The notes under the pieces are model-generated. The model saw only the letters and a list, made by a program, of their open reading frames with translations, did not search any database and was not told the origin of the DNA. From Asterionellopsis glacialis (taxonomy: Eukaryota > Bacillariophyta > Plagiogrammaphyceae > Rhaphoneidales > Asterionellopsidaceae): a stretch of 36,326 nucleotides of DNA. Positions 10,787 to 20,824 of the stretch are shown piece after piece (position 1 is the first letter of the stretch; each line of letters opens with the position of its first letter). The stretch spans positions 35,644 through 71,969 of the forward strand of contig WKLE02001558.1 of assembly GCA_014885115.2 (NCBI GenBank). The letters are read 5' to 3'. The translations under genes and the position numbers were made by a program.

Positions 10787-12259
10787 ATGTTTAATATGAT
10801 ATTCGACGGTATCTTTCTCCAAAGAAAACAATGTTTGATAAGGATTTCTATTCTCGCCGTTGTGATTGGACAAGCATGTTCTTATGGTGTTCATCAAAGT
10901 AAAGATGCTCACCAACTTTCTCGTCTTGTACTAGGAACGGTTGCATTACCCAAGGTAGAAGGTACATCCGACGGAGGAGCAGATGCACTTTTGAATCACG
11001 CCTATGAGAAGGGCTTCACAAGATTCGATTTGGCCCGTACATATGGTTTGGGTGAATCCGAAAGATTGTTCGGCGAATGGCATTCCAAACATTCTCATGT
11101 GGATCGCGAAAATTTGTGTTTAGTCACAAAGGGAGGGATGGGAAAGGACAAATATGGAGATCCCAATCGACCTCTTGCCACACGCGAATCCCTCCGAAGT
11201 GAACTTTCTGCCAGTTTAAAAGCACTTCAAACCGATTATGTTGATTTGTACATGCTTCATAGAGATGATTTAAGAATGGATGTTGGAATCTTTACAGACT
11301 GGATGAATGAACTCATTGAGGAAGGCAAGGTGAAACGCTGGGGTAAGAATTTTCGTATGGCATTGTGACTCTCTACTGTATTCAGAAGTCCCGAGTGACG
11401 CACATCAATCATTTTCTTTTTTTCTAACTTCTTTGTTTCGGCAACCTCTGATCAAATTGATAAAACAGGAGTTTCTAACTGGTCGACAGATCGTATCAAG
11501 CAAGCACATGAATATGCTGCAGAACGAAATTTGCAACCACCTACAGCCAACTCTCCGCAATTATCTCTTGCCGTTCCTACTGTTCAGGTATGGCCCAGTA
11601 CTGAAACTTTGTCTTTTGCAGGATTCACGAACGAAAATATGGAATGGCACAGAGAGAATGGCGTCGAAGTCATGGGATGGGAATCATTGGCGAAGGGATT
11701 TTTGGCTGTTCCGGATATGTGGAATCATGTAACACCTCAAGATGTACACCTAATGCATCTAAAGTTGGAAGCTGATCAATATGAATTGGGTACAGATGAG
11801 TGGCGAATGGCCCGTGTCCAACGAGCTTACTGTTCACCGGAAAACTTTATGCGTCGTGAAATTGCAAAGAATATTGCTTACAAAAACGGACTATCTTTGG
11901 CTCAAGTTTCTCTCTTGTATTCTTTGTCCCGTGGAAAGCATGTATCTGTTTTAGTGGGTGCTGAACTTCCACAACATTTGGATGAAATGGCACAATTGGA
12001 ACATTTGGAGTTAGATCTTGATGCAGCCGAAGCCCTATCCAATGTCGGTACATCCAAACCAAAAATCACCACAAAACGTCGACCTGTCGTTAACTTGGGC
12101 AATCCTGAATTTTTGGATTTTCATATGGATTACAAAAAGGCATGTGAAATTGCCATGAAACGTCCAGGACAACGTCAGCTAGCATACATGCCCATTGAAC
12201 CTTTGAATGAAGAACAAGAACATGAAATTGAGAGTTCTTTGGGTACTTTGCCATTTTAA
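10787..12259 (+). CDS. Aldo/keto reductase with N-terminal hydrophobic targeting segment
   Basis: Exon 1 (10787-11342) and exon 2 (11469-12259) join across a 126-nt phase-1 GTAAGA...CAG intron and give 448 aa. Joining restores the family strand 'KRWGVSNWSTDRI'. The (beta/alpha)8 AKR fold is evident. 'LVLGTVALP' opens the first strand. The catalytic tetrad is visible as Asp81 and Tyr86 (FDLARTYG), Lys115 (LVTKGG) and His158 (YMLHRDD). AKRs reduce carbonyls with NAD(P)H; the substrate cannot be told. Residues about 15-35 (CLIRISILAVVIGQACSYG) are hydrophobic and look like a signal peptide or anchor, which is unusual for a cytosolic-type AKR and suggests ER or plastid routing. The C-terminal 80 residues, after the barrel, are a Lys/Pro-containing extension ending 'SSLGTLPF'. 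The protein is about 100 aa longer than a typical 320-350 aa AKR. Confidence 0.88.
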
Positions 12260-12543
12260 ACCCTCCTTAAAGCTAGTGAAATATTCATGTGCCGCCTATT
12301 GAATCCATCTTAAACGAACATACATTTATCCATTTAGAAGTTATTTTGATAGAAAAATCTAATTGTTAGCGTTCGTTCCAAATATTAAAACGTATTTATA
12401 TGGTGGTGTGCCTTCACCACCTCACATTTTGAAACACAAATTAAAGATAAAATTGTTGTTCGCTTTCAAAACCACAAAAATTGTATCTTTTTCACCATCT
12501 TGCGTCTGTATTGTACTTCATCTCCCAGTCCCGGTAATGGTCA

Positions 12544-13992
12544 TCAACGTTTTTTCTGGTCTGATGGTATTTGGTCAAGCGCTTTGATGACTGTAGACGA
12601 TGATGGGTCATCATCTTGAGCAATGTTTGGAGTAGCCACCACAGCAGGTTCATCTAAATGAAATTTCTTTTCAACTGATACGCGTTTACTCAACTTTTTG
12701 AGATCAACTTGTTGTTGTTTCTGTTTTGGAGTGAGTTTTCGAATCTTACTTTCAACTTTTCGCCGAAAGAATCTATTGTTTCTGGTCTCTTCCATGAGTT
12801 CATTGAATTCATCTGATTTTAATCCATGTTTCTTCACAATTTCTTCTGCCTGTAATGGAAAGGCATCCACCACAGCCCGTACTTTTGGACTCAAAAAGGG
12901 TGATACAGCAGGGTCACTAAGAGTCAAACCTACAGGAAATCTATCAATTTGTAAGGCATGTTGAAGTTTGTTTCGTTGTACTATCCGTAATTCTTCAATT
13001 TCTGCAATACTTGAACAGAATTCATCAAACCGTGTTCTGACCGGTGGTGCAGGCGGCAAAATCTTTTTCTTTTGTGGAGTTTTATTGTTGTTTTTCTTTG
13101 AAATCTTTGCTTGATGTTCCTGTTGCTTCAGCTGTAGCTGTTGTTGCAGTAATTCCTGTTGATGTAATTTTGCTTTGTTATTACTACTGATGATATTCAT
13201 CACAGTCTTGTTTGTTTTAGTTTGTGGGGATCCCTGTTCAGCCTCTGATGAACGACCATTTCGCTTCTTGTTTTCGCCAAAAAAACTAAAACTATTTTTT
13301 GGACGGCCATGACTCTTATGTGTCGAAGTTTTTGACACTGGCTTCTGTTTTTTCGCCTGCTGAGCTTTTGATCCTTTCCTCCCCTTTGGTACCACTTTCT
13401 GTGATTGTTGTTGTTTTTGTTCAAGTTGCTGCTTTGATCGTTGTAACAAATTTTGTCCAAATAGATTGGATCGTTTTGATTCTTTTTTGGCTGCCATTCG
13501 GTACAAATAAGCTTGTGCCATGACCTGTGTGTTTGTCAGAAACCAAAAAAAAAAGTTGGATCAGTGTTGATTACAAACTTTGGAAACACGGATTTTACCC
13601 ACAGTCCGTAACATCCAAAGACGCACCTTATCAAACAATTCTGAATTACGATGCAATGATAGACTCAGACTTTGAAATTCTTCAACTGTCATTCCTGTGG
13701 CTGCCAGACATGCTGCAAATTTATCATATCTTTTTTCATCTGATCGGAATAAACTAGGAATTTTTCCATCATCTAATGTTCGAGGTTTCTTCGAAGAAGA
13801 ATCGAATCCTAATATAGCACCGGCAGGAACATTGCCATTATTATTGGTAAGTGATGCACCAAATTTACTTTTCCTATAGGTGGGATTATTATTACTATTT
13901 GATGCACTAGTAGCCGAATGAACACCAAGTAATAGTAAGAAAATTCCCTTCACACGCAGTCTACTTCTTGAATAAGATTTACGATGTGTCAT
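12544..13992 (-). CDS. Signal-peptide protein with two DUF4168-like segments and a Lys/Gln-rich middle
   Basis: I read one gene: exon 1 (13992-13603) and exon 2 (13524-12544) with a 78-nt phase-0 intron (GTGGGT...ACACACAG), giving 456 aa. The ATG at 13992 leads into a classic signal peptide (RLRVKGIFLLLLGVHSATSA). Residues about 85-145 contain 'GMTVEEFQSLS' and 'NSELFDKVRLW', and run across the splice into 'MAQAYLYRMAAKK'. The middle is very rich in Lys, Gln, Ser and Asn. Near the C-terminus 'KKHGLKSDEFNELMEE' and 'FFRRKVESKIRKL' repeat the same pattern (GL/GM-x-x-x-EF...rrkV), as in DUF4168. If the intron is not real, there are two genes on one strand only 39 nt apart: a 143-aa secreted protein and a 325-aa basic protein starting at 13521. 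The in-frame join and split domain favour one gene. Function is unknown. Confidence 0.65.
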
Positions 13993-14971
13993 GATCAACC
14001 TTTGTTCCTTTTCTTTCAGAAGTATTCGTCACCAACAAGTCGCGACGTCTTTGTGCTGGAGTCTCGTTTGGTTCTGATATGCAAATATGAAATATTTACA
14101 AAGGATGATTCAACTTTCTTACCGTTTACGACAACCTGTTCATGGACGGAACGTTGGCCAATTTTGTTTGTGCCTCTTGATTGGCGTTTGGGTTTGAACA
14201 AACCAAAAACATGTGCATTGGCTCTCCCTCTTTACCCGCACTTCCAATCATCCAGAGGTCCTACGTACACGTACGAGATTTTCAAAAACCTCAAGAAATG
14301 AGGTAGGCATGCAATATTACCTGATAAATATTGCACTGTCTATTGAATATGATTATATAGTACTGAGCTACGACAAAATAGAAAAAGTTTTCTGAATCCG
14401 TCCCTGTAAGACCATCAATAATGACGTAAGACTTTCATAGTACAGGTACCTGTACCATAGACACTTCTCGCGATTGTGACATATTTTCGCCTGTCCGTCT
14501 TCTGTGAGAGGAGTGTGTTACAACAATCAGCGGTTATTTTTTTTGCGCGTCGTCATGGGTAGATAAAGGTCTCTCTAGTAGTAGCTGGTGCAACGGCTAC
14601 TCCAGTATTTATTATATATATGGATAGTGGAAAGATACCCCTCCAACTCTATGGCTCTACGAGCGTCTCTACGTGAATTCGTACCAAAACCATAACTCTA
14701 AAGACCAGAAATAAAAAACGGCGGGCAACACAGACCTGGTGGGAAAAAACTGAACAAAAACACAACACTGAGGCACATTACCACAATCAGAAGACATCAA
14801 CAGCACGTGGCAATTGTCGACCCTCGCCTTCATTTCACGTGTTAGTTTTCTTTTGCACGGTGCAAAACGACAAAGTGCACACCAGACTCACAACGGTCGA
14901 CGACACGAATAAATAACAGACCAAAACCACACAAAAAATAGTTTTTTTCTTCAACAAAAGTATCTTCATCC
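13993..14971. other. Divergent promoter region of the DUF4168-like and SAMHD1-like genes
   Basis: 979 nt between two divergent ATGs. I see no coding signal. It contains a 16-nt perfect palindrome listed separately, a run TTTTGCGCG near 14541 that only loosely resembles an E2F site, and several CACGTG/ACGTG words near 14810-14840. Confidence 0.5.
14440..14455. repeat. 16-nt perfect palindrome GTACAGGTACCTGTAC
   Basis: The sequence equals its own reverse complement over all 16 bases. It lies in the divergent spacer about 530 nt upstream of the SAMHD1-like ATG. The same TACCTGTA/TACAGGTA half-sites recur near 21560, and single TACCTGTAC words near 3456 and 3662. A homodimeric factor site is one reading. 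Confidence 0.65.
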
Positions 14972-17128
14972 ATGAATAATTTCAATGGCGCCGTTGGTGT
15001 TGCCTCTGCTTCTTCAAATAAGGAAAATATCATGAACTTCCAAAAGGATCATGATAACAACACCATGGAGATTCAAAGGAACAATAATCGTCCTTCGTCG
15101 TCGTTTGTGGTAAGACAACTTTCGGCCGAAAATGGATTCCCTCGAACGAATGATGAAGTACACAGTCGTATTACATTTTGCCCTGTCATTGAAGCTGTGT
15201 TGGCTACCAAAGTCTTACAACGGCTTCGGTATTTGAAACAGACTGGTACTGCCGAATCTGTCTACATGAATGCAAATCATGTACGATTTGAACATTCCAT
15301 GGGTGTTGCGAAAACTGCCGAAGATGCCATTCGTGAAATCCGTGACAAGCAAGAACAATTAGGAATCACGGAAAAAGATATTTTATGTATCAAATTAGCG
15401 GGCTTGTGTCATGATTTAGGTCATGGACCCTACTCTCATGTGTACGATAATGTATTTTTACCCATGATTAGAACCCGTTACGAACAAAATCCTGAAATCC
15501 GAAAGGAATACGAAAAAACCTTCGGAAAGGACCTTGAAGATGTTCCTGGTAAGGATGATTGGGAACATGAGGATGCATCACTCATGATGATTGACGCCTT
15601 TCTGGCAGAATTAGGACTTGAGATTGACATGGATAATTTGGATGAACCACTAAAACAAATTGGCAATGGAGTTGACAGGTATTCCATGCGAGTGTTTCGA
15701 AATTACGAACCAGCTGTCAGCGAGGGGAAGCTTCTCAGTATGGATAAAATCCTAACCTCAAGAGATTTCGTATTCATTAAGGAATGCATTATTGGCAAAC
15801 CATTGAATATGCCTGATAAGACTTCCAAAATTGCACCAGATAAGTCGGGCTTCACTGGAAGACCTTCCCGTACACAGGAATTTTTGTATGACATTGTGAG
15901 CAATCGTCACAATGGTTTAGATGTAGATAAAATTGACTACTTTGCTCGTGACGAAAGACGCGCCATGCGCAGTGCAGGTGAGATTGAATCACGAATGGTG
16001 AAGGATGGTATTGTAGCATGGGGAGAATGTCCAAGACCGGAAAAATGCTTTCGATGCCATTCTGCCAATCCTGGGAAGCATCTTATGCTCTGTTATCCGG
16101 AAAAAATGATATCTGAAGCAAGTAAGTTTTTTGACAAACGATTTGAACTACACAAGAAAATTTACCAGCACAAAACATCTATCGGCGTATCTATATTAGT
16201 TTGCGATATTCTTGCGACAGCTGATCCCTACTTTAAAATACCAACCTTTGTGGAAGAGTCAGATGAAAGCTTTAGTGCAGCTGCCATACTGAAAGATGAT
16301 AATGTACCCCGGAATGTCCCTATAAGCCGTGCCATGTTGCACAAGGGCTCGTTCTTGCGTCTACGCGATGATGTTATTTCGCAGATTATGTACACCACTT
16401 GTCCAGAATTGAAGGAAGCGCGGAGATTGTGCTGGCGATACCAATCTCGTGATATCTACAAATGCCCAGTAAGACGCAACTTGGACCTTTGGGAGGGTGA
16501 TAGTGTCAAACATCTAGTTGACAAAGAAATCGCATGCTTGAAAGACGAAGAGATAAAGGAAGAACTCCTTAAATTAAATGGTAAACACAAAGGAGAGGAC
16601 GGAAAGGATGTCTACTTGGAACGTGACGATATTGTTGTGGTGAAAAATGAATACAACCATGGAGCTAAATGCGCAAATCCACTTCCACGTATGCGATTTG
16701 TCGAAAAGAAGGACTTATCAAAATCGTGCAACCCAGTAGATGAATTACCAGAAGCATTTGCACCAAATGTTGCTGAACATAGGGCATTAATCCCCCAAGC
16801 GTTTTCGCACGAGGAAGTTTTGGTGTATTGCCGTGGTAGTTCGGAAAAATGTGATTTGACAAAGCATGTTTTCGAACAATGGGTAAAACATCTTGAGAGC
16901 CAATACGAGTTCCCGGGAATGACAACAACCACTGACCAAGAAACAAATGAAATTCATCAATGTACACAAGAAAGTATCTCGACTCCTCGTAGATCACCGC
17001 AGCAATATCATGAAATCGGTGAAAATGATGGCGCCTTTATTCTAGATGAAAGGAGTCCTGTCACTTTTGCGGCCCAACCGGACGATAGAAAAAGGAGGAA
17101 GTTAGTTTTCCAGATGGACAGTCCTTGA
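14972..17128 (+). CDS. SAMHD1: SAMHD1-type dNTP triphosphohydrolase (HD domain)
   Basis: This single-exon protein of 718 aa should hydrolyse dNTPs to deoxynucleosides and triphosphate, limiting the nuclear dNTP pool. The HD metal site is intact: His108 (VRFEHSMGV), His147-Asp148 (LAGLCHDLGHGPYSH) and Asp319 in 'GLDVDKIDYFARD', which aligns with human Asp311. Lys320, Tyr323 and Asp327 match the human nucleotide-binding Lys312, Tyr315 and Asp319. The start 'VLQRLRYLKQTG' corresponds to human 'FQRLRYIKQLG'. There is no SAM domain; residues 1-50 are Asn/Ser-rich and include a KEN triplet at 17-19. A Cys-rich insert lies at about 353-374. The tail carries TPRR (671-674), two further SP sites (675-676, 695-696), a basic NLS-like RKRRK and an RKLVF motif (709-713). 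The start is the ATG at 14972; the next in-frame Met is at residue 21. Confidence 0.93.
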   Translation: MNNFNGAVGVASASSNKENIMNFQKDHDNNTMEIQRNNNRPSSSFVVRQLSAENGFPRTNDEVHSRITFCPVIEAVLATKVLQRLRYLKQTGTAESVYMNANHVRFEHSMGVAKTAEDAIREIRDKQEQLGITEKDILCIKLAGLCHDLGHGPYSHVYDNVFLPMIRTRYEQNPEIRKEYEKTFGKDLEDVPGKDDWEHEDASLMMIDAFLAELGLEIDMDNLDEPLKQIGNGVDRYSMRVFRNYEPAVSEGKLLSMDKILTSRDFVFIKECIIGKPLNMPDKTSKIAPDKSGFTGRPSRTQEFLYDIVSNRHNGLDVDKIDYFARDERRAMRSAGEIESRMVKDGIVAWGECPRPEKCFRCHSANPGKHLMLCYPEKMISEASKFFDKRFELHKKIYQHKTSIGVSILVCDILATADPYFKIPTFVEESDESFSAAAILKDDNVPRNVPISRAMLHKGSFLRLRDDVISQIMYTTCPELKEARRLCWRYQSRDIYKCPVRRNLDLWEGDSVKHLVDKEIACLKDEEIKEELLKLNGKHKGEDGKDVYLERDDIVVVKNEYNHGAKCANPLPRMRFVEKKDLSKSCNPVDELPEAFAPNVAEHRALIPQAFSHEEVLVYCRGSSEKCDLTKHVFEQWVKHLESQYEFPGMTTTTDQETNEIHQCTQESISTPRRSPQQYHEIGENDGAFILDERSPVTFAAQPDDRKRRKLVFQMDSP

Positions 17129-17344
17129 TTTACAAATACTCCTAGAGGATTACTTTTTTCATTACATATTAATCCCTCAGAGTAGGTTCATGCTTTCATG
17201 AGCAAGCTAGCCCCTTATTACAGATTATGATGGAACCTGTGCACGTGTTTGCTATTTCTCTTGAATGAAATATTCTTCTTTTCCCTAGAGATGAGAACTA
17301 TGGATTTGTTTCAAAGTTTAGAATAACTTTTTTGTGTACTGTTT

Positions 17345-20185
17345 TTACTCCTCATCACTCTCAATGCTTTCCCAAAGGTCTTCGTCTGAGTCGTTTTCAG
17401 AATACAAGTAGTCTGAGTCGTTTTCAGAATCGTAATCTTCAAGACCAGATATCAATCCGTCCCCATCGTAATAATCATATTGCCTGTGAATAGCAAAATC
17501 ACAAACAGAACAAGAGTTCATATCGCCTGTAGAGAATTTCTCGCCATAAGTCAATAGCATTGCCCTTTCGAATTGACTATCGCTAGTTGTATTTGGTTGA
17601 CTACTGTCCTGGTCACTATTCCAGAGCTTTCGAAGAAATAGTTCATTTGCAGAATCCATGCCACGGTCTTTGCACCAACACCTCTTTCGTTCATCAGGCC
17701 ACCATGATCGAGGTAAAAATTTGATCACAGAGTAAACAATGTCATTTGGCATACCAACTCGATATGCACAGAGAGCAAGTGTTTTAATTGCATCTCTGTA
17801 GGGCTTTTGATACGAATAATGACTTTGAGGCGACCAGCTAGTATTCCATTCACGAATAAGCTTTGTTCCGGTAAAGTGGAATCGCGCCGTGAGCTCTCCC
17901 ATTGTCAAAATCTTGTTATCCTGTATATTATACCGATGTCAATTATGTTGTGAGAAATGTTTCGATATTTTGCTTGAATCATGAATCCATTTTAAAATTA
18001 ACTCACCTCATTAAATGTATAATCAAGCAAATCTTCATATTCATAGCCGGCTGCTGGAACGTTTGCATCAAGATGGAATATAATCGGGTCAAATGGAGAA
18101 AGCTGTAAGTTGGTCCAAACCAGAAAGTCACCATACCCACAACCAGAAAAACGCATATGCACGAGGTCCATTGCAAATAGAGATCTTATGATATCTTGCA
18201 CGTCCCTTAAGGGTGGAGACCTAAGAACCAATTCAATAACTCTCATCATGTTGTCACCGCTTTGGTGCTTCCATTCCTGGGCCAATCTACGTGATTCAAT
18301 GTAACGTTTTGACGCTGAAGATATCGAATCGGAATACCGGGAACGACTATGGATTTGTTTGTCGTGAAGATTTGGCCTCGACCTTCCTAAGTAAGGAATT
18401 TTCATTTTAAGTTCAAAGTTGCTCATATCTGGTTTTAGAGCAGCCTGAACCAGCGACCTTACAATCAATCCTCCAGTTTCTGGTGCGCTAAAGGTTGGTG
18501 GAAGTCGGCGGGCACTGATTTCACCAATGAAAACAAGCGTACGCATCGAATTCCAATATGAATCAACTGTGCAACGATATACACTATTGGTATGAAAGGA
18601 AGATTTCACTTCTTTCTTCATTTCAGTAAAGACCATCATCCTGTGTTTGTCTACAGTTGCATGGCAACCTGCACCATGAATAAGAGCTCGAATCAAATGG
18701 GTTCTTCCTTCACTCATTTCATCGACTTCAGAATTAATTTCAGTACTCTGTGGTGTACCGGTATCAGTGCTAAAGTGTTGAGATTGTTTGGGCACGGCAG
18801 TTTTCCGCTTTTCTGCACCTTCACAAGTGCTATTAAGAAATGCATGCTCTAATTCTGCGTCGTCATCATTTGTAAAATCAAAATCTACTTGGACAAATGC
18901 GCACAAACAGGATGCGTGCGCTGCTGTCAAATATGTAATACCATGGGAAATTAGCCTTGATAACCCTTGTAAGAAATGGATCCACTGAATGATATAGTAC
19001 ACCAATAATACAGAAATTAGTACAGAATGAAATAAACAACAAATGATATGTTACAGGATGTGCACAAACAAAAGGGTGCCTTACATCAGTACAGTAATGA
19101 TCATCAAACAATTGTTCTTCGACTTCACATCTTCCATCACAATTTATATATTCTGACCATATGACACCAAGAAGTCGACGAAACACTGAAATATCATCAC
19201 AGCACTTCCAATAATTTAAAAGACAAAGACAAGCTAACGCTAACCGATGATCTGCCTGGCGATCCGACAGTGCATGTTTCATCAGCTTTAATACAATATC
19301 GGCTCGATGTTCCTTGGGGAAGGCATCTGGTCCAAAGTTCCCCCCATATTCATGTTCTATAACATCATCTTCAGTGGACGAAAGGGCATCACTGGTAGAC
19401 CATGACAGAGGGATATCTGTGACTGCACCATTGTCAGATATCAATTTCTGTGGACCATTGTCCCATTCATATTGAACTATTTCATCCATTAATTTATCCA
19501 TCATATCTGTGAATGAAAGCTGTAGAGTAGTACGAGGAGGATTTCCAGGAACCAAGGATCGAAATAGTGCATATGTGCTATTTGGCATATGGCTCTCTAA
19601 GGGTACTTCACCAGGCATTTGTGGACGGTGTTGATTTATGGGAATCCAAAAATGGAGCATATCCGCATGATGACGGCTCTTGCTATTGCTGTTTGTTGTA
19701 TCATCGTCATCGTTGCCATCATGAACACTACCACCACCACCACCATATATACAGTCATAGGCATCAAGTAAAGGATAACATGATGAATGGTAAGGAAAAA
19801 GTTCCCCATCTTGGATGATTTTATCAGCATTGGGATAATTACGTCTTGGATGGCATTGTTTTTCCTCTTCTTTTCCAGCAACCACGACAACTCGTTCGAT
19901 GGTTTCTTCGTACCTCTTTTCCTCCGTAATCCAAGAAACATAAATATCATGTAATGTTTTGTGAATCATGAATATTTCGTTTTGGACCATGGAACGTCGA
20001 AGTGGTTCATATCGAATGAGAAGACACTCTTGTTGCTGATGATGTTGTTCTTTCTTGTCTTGCTCCTCCTCATTCTCTATACTGATATTGTTCTTTGAAC
20101 AACTTTCATTTGTAGCAGTAATCAATTTTGCCTCCAAAATCGTATAGTGCATATATGCCAAGATTCTCCGAATAATATTTCCCAT
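17345..20185 (-). CDS. Three-exon protein of unknown function, 884 aa
   Basis: Exons 20185-19085, 18984-18007 and 17920-17345 join in phase 0 across introns of 100 nt (GTAAGG...CAG) and 86 nt (GTGAGT...CAG). The start is the ATG at 20185 (MGNIIRRILAYMHY). I recognise no domain. Residues 40-60 are Glu/Gln-rich. A Gly run (GGGGG) and an Asp run (DDDD) follow at about 150-165. A helical segment 'HRLALACLCLLNYWKCCDD' comes late in exon 1, and exon 2 has 'GDFLVWTNLQLSPFDPIIFH'. Exon 3 has a compact segment (RVGMPNDIVYSVIKFLPRSW then WPDERKRCWC) that resembles short C-terminal modules I have seen in diatom hypothetical proteins. The C-terminus is strongly acidic with two near-copies of SENDSD. Spacing to the SAMHD1-like gene, which it converges with, is 216 nt. 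Splice joins are well supported by phase; function is open. Confidence 0.72.
17384..17430. repeat. 27-nt tandem repeat in the acidic tail of the 884-aa gene
   Basis: The 20-nt word GTCTGAGTCGTTTTCAGAAT occurs at 17384-17403 and again at 17411-17430, a period of 27 nt. On the coding (minus) strand it encodes the repeated Ser-Glu-Asn-Asp-Ser-Asp of the C-terminus. Identical copies suggest a recent duplication. Confidence 0.75.
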
Positions 20186-20824
20186 GGTCCGAATCGTTTC
20201 CACACAGAAAATATGAATTTATGAGGTTCTATCTCTGGTGTTCTATGCGACGCCGTTCTTTTTAAATTTGTGTCGTGGTTATTATTGCGAATATCTTTGG
20301 AACATTTTAAAAAAATCTAGTAGAGTCAAGGTAATATATATATTCAAAAATTTGTCTTAATTACATATCTTTAGGACGGGATTTTTTTATTTGAAGTATA
20401 TTAGCGCATGACTAAAATGTCACTTAGTTCTTAGGGTTAGAGTGCCTGATCGGTGGGAGCCAAGGAGGAGTTCTCGAGCTGGAAACCATGCATTGGTAGG
20501 AGGGAATACACAAAGGTTTTCTAAAAACACATTCAAAATAGATACAACAATACTGCTCTCTTATAATAAAATAGTAATCTATTATTAGTAATCAAGAAGT
20601 TACTGTTAATGCAAGGTTTCTCTTCCTCATATATAATTTGTTATGATGAGACTGAGTAAGTTGTGACTTTGCCTGGTGGGTCTTTCATTTTTTGTCAAAA
20701 TCTCCAATATAACAGATTCGTTATTTCATATACTCCTCCTTCTATGTAATTTTCCAAAACTTTGAAAATAAGACATCATAATATTATATTACATTGTCTC
20801 GTCTATGTTATATTTTTTTCTTTT
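20186..20824. other. Spacer between two minus-strand genes
   Basis: 639 nt of very AT-rich DNA holding the 3' UTR of the plastid-type gene and the promoter of the 884-aa gene. I see no ORF, repeat or RNA gene that I can support. Confidence 0.5.

Noticed and set aside
13984..14301. Plus-strand ORF of 105 codons in the divergent spacer
   Set aside because: It overlaps the signal-peptide start of the DUF4168-like gene and shows no conserved features.
14536..14552. E2F-like site (TTTTGCGCG) upstream of the SAMHD1-like gene
   Set aside because: It lacks the C/G before GCGC of the consensus and lies in a T-run, so it is too weak to call.
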